From Acidobacteria bacterium UBA6911 (GTDB lineage: Bacteria > Acidobacteriota > UBA6911), in NCBI GenBank assembly GCA_002451015.1, contig DKBB01000176.1, positions 1 to 9,605 on the forward strand: a stretch of DNA of 9,605 bases, given 5' to 3'. Made by a program: the position numbers and the translations under genes. Positions 5,632 through 9,605 of this stretch are shown in pieces (the first letter of the stretch is position 1; every line of letters starts with the position of its first letter). The notes under the pieces are model-generated. The model ran no database searches. It was not told the DNA's origin and saw only the letters and a list, made by a program, of their open reading frames with translations.

Positions 5632-6798
5632 ATGACGGAAAGTAGTAACAAGATCAAAGATTGGATGCGCCGCTTTTCTGGACCCCGTACTCAAGCCTCA
5701 CTTTTTAATTATATAAAAGACGAGCCTGAAGAAAGTATCTGGAAGGGCATGGACTGGGAATTTCTGCGCCATCCGATCCGGACAGCCAGGGACGCATGGA
5801 AGCGTCCGCGCGCAAAGCCTTCATTATTCCACTATATTGAAGAAGAACCTGAAGCGCCTTTCAGCTGGAAAGAGTTTTTCAAGGATCTTTTTACCGGGGC
5901 CAGGAATCCCTTATTTATCCCTTCCGTTTTTACGGATCCTGACGGAGTGGTTGCAGAACAAGCCAGGGGACGTTCACGGAAGATGGAATTATTTTTCCTG
6001 ATACTATTGGGCCATGTACTTGCTGTACCCCTTGTAATCCTGATCACGGCCCAGCTCCGGCAACCTCCTGAGCAGGAAGATAATGTGGTTTTTATCAACA
6101 GCCCCATCTACATTCCCTATGAAGGAGACGGCCGGGAAGGGGGCGGTGGTGGCGGAGGAGGAAGGAAAGAACTTGCACAGCCTGCTTCAGGACGAATGCC
6201 GGAACCAACTCCCTCTCAGATGATCGCACCCGATCCTGAAAATCCCCAACCGCTGGTTCCTGCGGAAGATCTCCTTGCCCAGGTGCGGGTGGAGATGCCG
6301 ATTGACATTCCTCAGGATTTATCTCTTCCCATCGGGGATGTTTTTGCTCCGCCGAACAATTCAACGTCAGCCGGTCCCGGATCCGGCGGAGGAATAGGAA
6401 CCGGCAGGGGGTCCGGTGTGGGTTCCGGGACGGGAGCCGGTGTAGGACCCGGCAGCGGCGGCGGTATGGGTGGCGGTTCGGGTGGAGGCATCGGCAGCGG
6501 CATCGGTCCCTACGTTCTTGGGAGCGGAGTCAAGGAGCCGGTGGTATTGCGCCAGCCCCTTCCACCCTACACCGAAGAGGCCCGAAAAATGCGCGCCGAG
6601 GGAATTGTAGTTCTTCAGGCGATTGTACGGAAAGACGGTTCGGTAGACAGCTTCAAGGTAATAAGGGGACTGGGGTACGGCCTGGACGAGTCGGCCATCC
6701 GGACCATTGCATCCAAATGGCGCTTCCAGCCAGGCATGTATAAAGGTAAACCTGTCGACGTATTGGTCGATATAGAAGTAGCGTTCAGTATTTATTAA
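5632..6798 (+). CDS. TonB-like energy transducer with long cytoplasmic extension and Gly-rich linker
   Basis: A 388-residue inner-membrane protein whose TonB_C domain (about 303-386) would pass proton-motive energy to outer-membrane receptors. The domain shows PPYTEEARKMRAEGIVVLQAI and DESAIRTIASKWRFQPG, standard for the family. One membrane segment (118-140) contains H128, comparable to the TonB membrane His. Two things are unlike textbook TonB. About 117 residues precede the membrane helix and carry a repeated motif, SLFNYIKDEPE (23-33) and SLFHYIEEEPE (64-74). The periplasmic linker has a Gly run (169-177), a short Pro-rich part (about 189-210) and a long GSG/GTG/GGG stretch (247-293) instead of Glu-Pro/Lys-Pro repeats. 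The ATG has only a weak GGAAAG upstream. exbD follows after 69 bases; exbB is missing here. It could serve receptors or another envelope task. Confidence 0.85.
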   Translation: MTESSNKIKDWMRRFSGPRTQASLFNYIKDEPEESIWKGMDWEFLRHPIRTARDAWKRPRAKPSLFHYIEEEPEAPFSWKEFFKDLFTGARNPLFIPSVFTDPDGVVAEQARGRSRKMELFFLILLGHVLAVPLVILITAQLRQPPEQEDNVVFINSPIYIPYEGDGREGGGGGGGGRKELAQPASGRMPEPTPSQMIAPDPENPQPLVPAEDLLAQVRVEMPIDIPQDLSLPIGDVFAPPNNSTSAGPGSGGGIGTGRGSGVGSGTGAGVGPGSGGGMGGGSGGGIGSGIGPYVLGSGVKEPVVLRQPLPPYTEEARKMRAEGIVVLQAIVRKDGSVDSFKVIRGLGYGLDESAIRTIASKWRFQPGMYKGKPVDVLVDIEVAFSIY

Positions 6799-6829
6799 AC
6801 CGGATGCGATCGCGGCGAAGGGCCGTAAA

Positions 6830-6853
6830 GGAATCGATTCTTTGCTTGATTCC
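6830..6853 (+). repeat. Small hairpin in the tonB-exbD spacer
   Basis: GGAATC (6830-6835) pairs with GATTCC (6848-6853), ending directly before the GGGAG ribosome binding site of exbD (6854-6858). The same left part is also in a 10-base palindrome, GAATCGATTC (6831-6840). It has no T tract, so it is not a terminator; it could protect the message or set the tonB:exbD ratio. Functional meaning is inference. Confidence 0.35.
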
Positions 6854-6867
6854 GGGAGTGACTTTTA

Positions 6868-7308
6868 ATGTCGATGAGCGTGGGAAAAAAAGGATACCAA
6901 TCGGAGATCAATATAACTCCATATATTGACATCCTGCTTGTTCTTTTAATCATTTTCATGACAACGGCTCCCATGCAGCGTCACGACCATCCTGTTCGGG
7001 TGCCCCAACCGCCTTCCGCGGATCAACAGATAAAACCGAAAACCGATTCTCTCATCGTCGAAATGGACCTGGAACGGAAGGTCAAGCTCAACAAGCAGCC
7101 CATCACGCTGGAAAAACTGGAAGCCACTCTTACGGAAATGTTCAGCCGCAGCGCCGTAAAGGATGTATTCATCCGAGGGGATTCCTCTCTTCCTTACGGG
7201 GATATCTTTGTGCTTCTGGATATCGCACGGAGGTCCGGCGCGAACAATATTGCCCTGCTTAAAATGAACAGCCCGCCCGCTCCAGACAACGTGCAAGCAA
7301 GTCGTTAG
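6868..7308 (+). CDS. exbD: ExbD/TolR-type biopolymer transport protein
   Basis: A 146-residue protein with the ExbD layout: a short cytoplasmic N-terminus, one membrane helix (about 19-35) and a periplasmic domain. The motif INITPYIDILLVLLIIFM (15-32) includes D21, the acidic residue needed for proton use in ExbD/TolR. In the family ExbD works in a complex with ExbB in the inner membrane to drive TonB. The end of the periplasmic domain (GDIFVLLDIARRSGANNIAL, 111-130) is typical. GGGAG lies 9 bases before the ATG at 6868. It follows the tonB-like gene by 69 bases on the same strand, so they probably share a message. There is no ExbB gene before or after; TolR is the less likely reading since the neighbour carries TonB_C. 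Confidence 0.92.
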   Translation: MSMSVGKKGYQSEINITPYIDILLVLLIIFMTTAPMQRHDHPVRVPQPPSADQQIKPKTDSLIVEMDLERKVKLNKQPITLEKLEATLTEMFSRSAVKDVFIRGDSSLPYGDIFVLLDIARRSGANNIALLKMNSPPAPDNVQASR

Positions 7309-7340
7309 CCCCAATCTCCCTGAATCCCGCATAGAACGTA

Positions 7341-7392
7341 TGCCCGGATGTCGAAGTACTTCCCATCTGGAGGCGATCGGTATGTCTGGGCA
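7341..7392 (+). repeat. Nested inverted repeats downstream of exbD
   Basis: TGCCCGGA (7341-7348) pairs with TCTGGGCA (7385-7392), 8 bp with one G-U in RNA, and encloses the perfect palindrome GAAGTACTTC (7353-7362). No T tract follows, so it is not a standard terminator; it could stabilise the 3' end of the message or be an operator. The 155-base gap (7309-7463) holds no gene. Confidence 0.3.
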
Positions 7393-7428
7393 ACGCCGAA
7401 CAAGGACTGTAGAAATCCCAAACATGTC

Positions 7429-7455
7429 TTGACGATTCATAGAGCAGGATACAAG
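7429..7455 (+). promoter_or_regulatory. Candidate promoter of the Yip1-like gene
   Basis: TTGACG (7429-7434) and TACAAG (7450-7455) are 15 bases apart, shorter than ideal. Transcription would start at about 7462-7464, at the ATG itself, in agreement with the absence of a Shine-Dalgarno sequence. Confidence 0.3.
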
Positions 7456-7463
7456 CTTAGCCC

Positions 7464-8039
7464 ATGAAATTTCTTTTCAATCTTTCGGGTGTGCTTGTCT
7501 TTCATGCACGGGCTCTTCAGGAGCAAGCCGAACGTCAAATGGTCTTTGGCGGCATAGCCTGTTTCTGCGCGGGTTTCCTCGCCTACGGCCTGGTGAAGAA
7601 CCATGTATACGCCGGATTGCCGGAAATCTCCGCGGCGACATCCGGATGGATTTATTCCCTTTTACATCTGAATCTCCTACAGACTCTTTTCTTTCTTTTA
7701 TTTGTATTTGTACCCGGACTGATACTGCTGACCAACTCAATTCCCGGTGAAGGTCCCGGACTTGTAATCTCCGGCCGGGAATACAGGCATCATATTTCTT
7801 CCCTGTTGCCTCTGTGGGGATTGCTGTTTTTGATAACAGCTCCGGTTCAATGGATTGTTCCTCACTTTCTTCTGATCGGCATGGTTGAAATCTCCATAGG
7901 AATGTTGGTACGTTCGATTCTGCTTGCGGTTTATACTGTGTGGGCTGTCAAGCAGTTGAATTCCCTTACTACAGTGCAGGCGCTGGGAGTATTTATCCTT
8001 TCCTGGGTTACACTACCCGTATTATTTATCCTGACGTGA
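7464..8039 (+). CDS. Polytopic membrane protein, Yip1-like
   Basis: A 191-residue hydrophobic protein with about five membrane segments, near 27-44, 62-90, 111-128, 133-160 and 170-190. Size, topology and the C-terminal pattern (VWAVKQLNSLTTVQALGVFILSWVTLP) resemble small bacterial Yip1-domain proteins, but no sequence motif proves this, so the family name is tentative and the function unknown. The start is the first Met, MKFLFNLSG, with no ribosome binding site before it. It stands 155 bases after exbD and 130 before queF on the same strand; the spacing suggests its own transcription unit. It is not an ExbB: it lacks the ExbB/TolQ layout and conserved motifs. Confidence 0.6.
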   Translation: MKFLFNLSGVLVFHARALQEQAERQMVFGGIACFCAGFLAYGLVKNHVYAGLPEISAATSGWIYSLLHLNLLQTLFFLLFVFVPGLILLTNSIPGEGPGLVISGREYRHHISSLLPLWGLLFLITAPVQWIVPHFLLIGMVEISIGMLVRSILLAVYTVWAVKQLNSLTTVQALGVFILSWVTLPVLFILT

Positions 8040-8063
8040 ACATCGTAAGCCATCCCTTATTTC

Positions 8064-8116
8064 TCCAGGCCGTCGGTTCTGTGAACGGTCTCCCCCTGAT
8101 TCCGGGGAAGCCTGGA
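8064..8116 (+). ncRNA. Potential three-way-junction RNA fold between the Yip1-like gene and queF
   Basis: TCCAGGC (8064-8070) pairs perfectly with GCCTGGA (8110-8116). Inside, GTTC (8076-8079) pairs with GAAC (8083-8086) and TCCCC (8091-8095) with GGGGA (8104-8108). Together they make a compact closed junction of 53 bases. I do not recognise a known riboswitch; the preQ1 consensus elements are not visible. It lies upstream of the candidate queF promoters, so it may be the 3' structure of the upstream message. Confidence 0.3.
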
Positions 8117-8123
8117 ATATCCC

Positions 8124-8163
8124 TTGAGAGATCCTCGAATAAGGCTTTAATTCATGCTATTTT
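8124..8163 (+). promoter_or_regulatory. Candidate queF promoters (two overlapping)
   Basis: First option: TTGAGA (8124-8129), a 16-base spacer and TTTAAT (8146-8151), each 5 of 6 to consensus, starting RNA near 8158. Second option: an extended -10, TGCTATTTT (8155-8163), starting RNA at about 8170, the A of the queF ATG. Either gives a very short or absent leader, matching the missing Shine-Dalgarno. Confidence 0.45.
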
Positions 8164-8169
8164 GTAACA

Positions 8170-8553
8170 ATGAGAAACTATACCGAAGAACATGCAACAT
8201 CTGGTATCCAGGCGCCCCTTCCCGGTATCGAGTGCTGGGAGAACCAGTTCCCCGATTACGAAATCGAAATTGTTATTCCCGAATATACGGCGATCTGCCC
8301 CAAAACGGGCCTTCCTGATTTCGGCACCCTTTACGTGAACTACGTGCCGGATCGCTGGTGCCTTGAGCTGAAATCGGTTAAGGAATATATCAACGCCTAC
8401 AGGAACGTGGGAATTTTCTACGAAAATGCGGTGAACAGAATTCTTCAGGATATGGTTGCTGCCTGCAAACCGGTTTCCATGCGCGTTCGGGGAGAGTTTA
8501 CCCCCCGCGGAGGAATCCAGAGCAAAATAGAGGCGAAATACGTCAGAGACTGA
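8170..8553 (+). CDS. queF: NADPH-dependent preQ0 reductase (7-cyano-7-deazaguanine reductase), short type
   Basis: A 127-residue single-domain QueF, which reduces the nitrile of preQ0 to preQ1 in queuosine synthesis in the cytoplasm. The motif ICPKTGLPDFGTL (42-54) carries the nucleophilic C43 and the acid D50, seven apart as in B. subtilis (C55, D62). ELKS (66-69) is the QueF signature, and GEFTPRGGI (108-116) is the usual C-terminal motif. Where B. subtilis has catalytic H96, followed by E97, this protein has Y84, E85. The length is normal for the unimodular type, and it ends at the expected place. No ribosome binding site precedes the ATG. Other queuosine genes are not in view. The stop codon is the first three bases of the inverted-repeat element that follows. 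Confidence 0.95.
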   Translation: MRNYTEEHATSGIQAPLPGIECWENQFPDYEIEIVIPEYTAICPKTGLPDFGTLYVNYVPDRWCLELKSVKEYINAYRNVGIFYENAVNRILQDMVAACKPVSMRVRGEFTPRGGIQSKIEAKYVRD

Positions 8554-8739
8554 AGATTACAGATTGGCAACGGGTCTGCCGCTGGAGCCGGAAATCTGAT
8601 GGGCCAAGTGGACCGATTGCAAGAAAAGGCCTGGAGAAAATCTTTAAGTCTTTTCCCCGCGCTTTCCCCCCGGATAAGCCCAGTCGGCCCTTCGACCTTC
8701 AGTTACAACGTCAAACCAGCTGACAACCTGTAATCTTCA
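8551..8739. repeat. Imperfect inverted-repeat element after queF (MITE-like or decayed repeat)
   Basis: TGAAGATTACAG (8551-8562) is the exact complement of CTGTAATCTTCA (8728-8739). Without gaps the match continues inward: 27 of 34 positions pair between 8551-8584 and 8706-8739, and about 33 of 46 with a longer reach. A centre of about 97 bases has no open frame of note. The ends are sharp, but I see no target-site duplication. It could be a miniature element, a palindromic intergenic repeat or a long 3' hairpin of the queF message. Confidence 0.5.
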
Positions 8740-8748
8740 ATTACTCCT

Positions 8749-8777
8749 TTGACCTGCCCCAGCCCGGATCTTACCTT
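8749..8777 (+). promoter_or_regulatory. Candidate promoter of the DUF255 gene
   Basis: TTGACC (8749-8754) and a poor -10, TACCTT (8772-8777), are 17 bases apart. RNA would start at about 8784, the first base of the ATG. The -35 is good (5 of 6), the -10 weak. Confidence 0.35.
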
Positions 8778-8783
8778 GATAGT

Positions 8784-9605
8784 ATGGAAGATTATAAATA
8801 CACGAATGCTTTGGTGAATGAAACCAGCCCATATCTGCTGCAGCATGCGCACAATCCCGTAGAGTGGTATCCGTGGGGAGAAGAAGCCCTTTCCAGGGCC
8901 CAGGCAGAGGACAAGCCGATTCTTCTTAGTATCGGGTATTCCGCCTGCCACTGGTGTCATGTCATGGAGCGGGAATCGTTCGAAAACGAAGACATCGCAA
9001 AACTGATGAACGAGCACTTCATCAATATTAAGGTGGACAGGGAAGAGCGGCCGGACCTGGATACGATATATATGGCGGTTGTCCAGATGGTGACCGGCAG
9101 CGGCGGTTGGCCGATGACGGTTTTCCTCACCCCCGGCCAGGAGCCGTTCTTTTGCGGGACATATTTCCCACCCGTCAGTGGTTTAGGGAAACCGTCGTTC
9201 CCTCAGGTCATTCAGAGCGTGGTTAAAGCCTATCAGGAAAAAAAGCAGGTTCTCAACGAGAATGCAAATTCCATTGTGGGGGAATTGCAGAATTTGAACC
9301 GACTTCCCGACAGGCAGGATGCACTGGATCCGAAAATTCTGGACGATGCCTCTTCGGAAATTATCTCAAATTATGACGCCCGTTACGGGGGATTCGGATC
9401 CGCTCCGAAGTTTCCGCCTTCCATGGCTTTAAGCTTCCTTATGCGATCCCATTCGCGGAACCGGAAAGAACAGTTGATCGAGATAATAGAAAATACACTC
9501 TTGCATATGGCGTGTGGCGGCATGTACGACCAGATTGGGGGTGGATTCCACCGGTACTCGGTCGATGAGAAATGGCTCGTTCCTCATTTTGAGAAAATGC
9601 TGTAT
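8784..9605 (+). CDS. DUF255 / YyaL-type thioredoxin-fold protein, N-terminal part (cut by window end)
   Basis: 274 codons are open to the last base of the window; family members are about 650-700 residues, so well over half is missing. The N-terminal DUF255 signature is clear: [20 protein letters not shown] (12-31), [19 protein letters not shown] (43-61) with the CxxC pair C55/C58, [10 protein letters not shown] (84-93) and [11 protein letters not shown] (97-107) with the cis-Pro typical of thioredoxin folds. The part from about 180 on, ending in [34 protein letters not shown] motifs, begins the six-hairpin glycosidase-like domain. The family includes B. subtilis YyaL and animal SPATA20; function is not established, though a redox or sugar-linked role is suspected. 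There is no signal peptide, so it is probably cytoplasmic. The start is the family-typical N-terminus; no ribosome binding site is seen. Confidence 0.93.
   Translation, partial: MEDYKYTNALVNETSPYLLQHAHNPVEWYPWGEEALSRAQAEDKPILLSIGYSACHWCHVMERESFENEDIAKLMNEHFINIKVDREERPDLDTIYMAVVQMVTGSGGWPMTVFLTPGQEPFFCGTYFPPVSGLGKPSFPQVIQSVVKAYQEKKQVLNENANSIVGELQNLNRLPDRQDALDPKILDDASSEIISNYDARYGGFGSAPKFPPSMALSFLMRSHSRNRKEQLIEIIENTLLHMACGGMYDQIGGGFHRYSVDEKWLVPHFEKMLY

Noticed and set aside
6312..6503. Pro-rich 63-codon minus-strand frame
   Set aside because: It is the antisense of the Gly-rich TonB linker (GGN codons read as NCC); not a gene.
8040..8169. preQ1 riboswitch before queF
   Set aside because: None of the preQ1 class consensus elements could be recognised, and queF promoter candidates leave no room for a leader.

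Overview
The window (about 50% GC by eye) is a chromosomal stretch from a Gram-negative bacterium. A TonB-type energy transducer and an ExbD proton-channel subunit imply an outer membrane. The TonB_C architecture with a Gly-rich linker, a stand-alone ClpX-like ATPase, SpmA/SpmB in a non-sporulation context and a small polytopic Yip1-like protein would fit Acidobacteriota or a neighbouring phylum. That placement is inference; there is no rRNA or marker gene to settle it. I see no transposase, integrase, phage gene, CRISPR array, tRNA or rRNA.

Layout. Left third, minus strand: a ClpX-like AAA+ ATPase (93-1664) with a hairpin terminator behind it (36-60); a protein with a degenerate ferritin-like helical domain and a long Lys/Pro/Thr-rich histone-H1-like tail (1949-2851); and an LD-carboxypeptidase of peptidase family S66 (3144-4073). 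They are separated by gaps of about 285-290 bases and probably have separate promoters. From 4074 rightward everything reads on the plus strand: spmA-spmB (4140-5290, overlapping by 4 bases); a 341-base gap with a candidate promoter and long leader; a TonB-like protein (5632-6798) and exbD (6868-7308); a Yip1-like membrane protein (7464-8039); queF (8170-8553); a 189-base intergenic inverted-repeat element (8551-8739); and the first 274 codons of a DUF255/YyaL-type thioredoxin-fold protein that runs off the right edge (8784 onward).

How the genes may work together. ldcA trims the terminal D-Ala from muropeptides and stands head to head with spmAB, a pair of nucleoside-recognition/Gate membrane proteins that in Bacillus sits next to another peptidoglycan carboxypeptidase gene (dacB); a shared envelope role is a reasonable inference. 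tonB-exbD supplies two parts of a proton-driven outer-membrane energising machine, but no exbB is in view. queF (queuosine pathway) and the DUF255 gene look like independent housekeeping genes.

Most unusual points: a duplicated C-terminal small domain in the ClpX-like protein; the ferritin-like/H1-tail fusion; two copies of a short SLFxYI motif in a long cytoplasmic extension of the TonB protein; a Tyr at the usual catalytic His position of QueF; the imperfect inverted-repeat element after queF; and three genes without Shine-Dalgarno sequences whose candidate -10 boxes lie where leaderless transcription would be expected.
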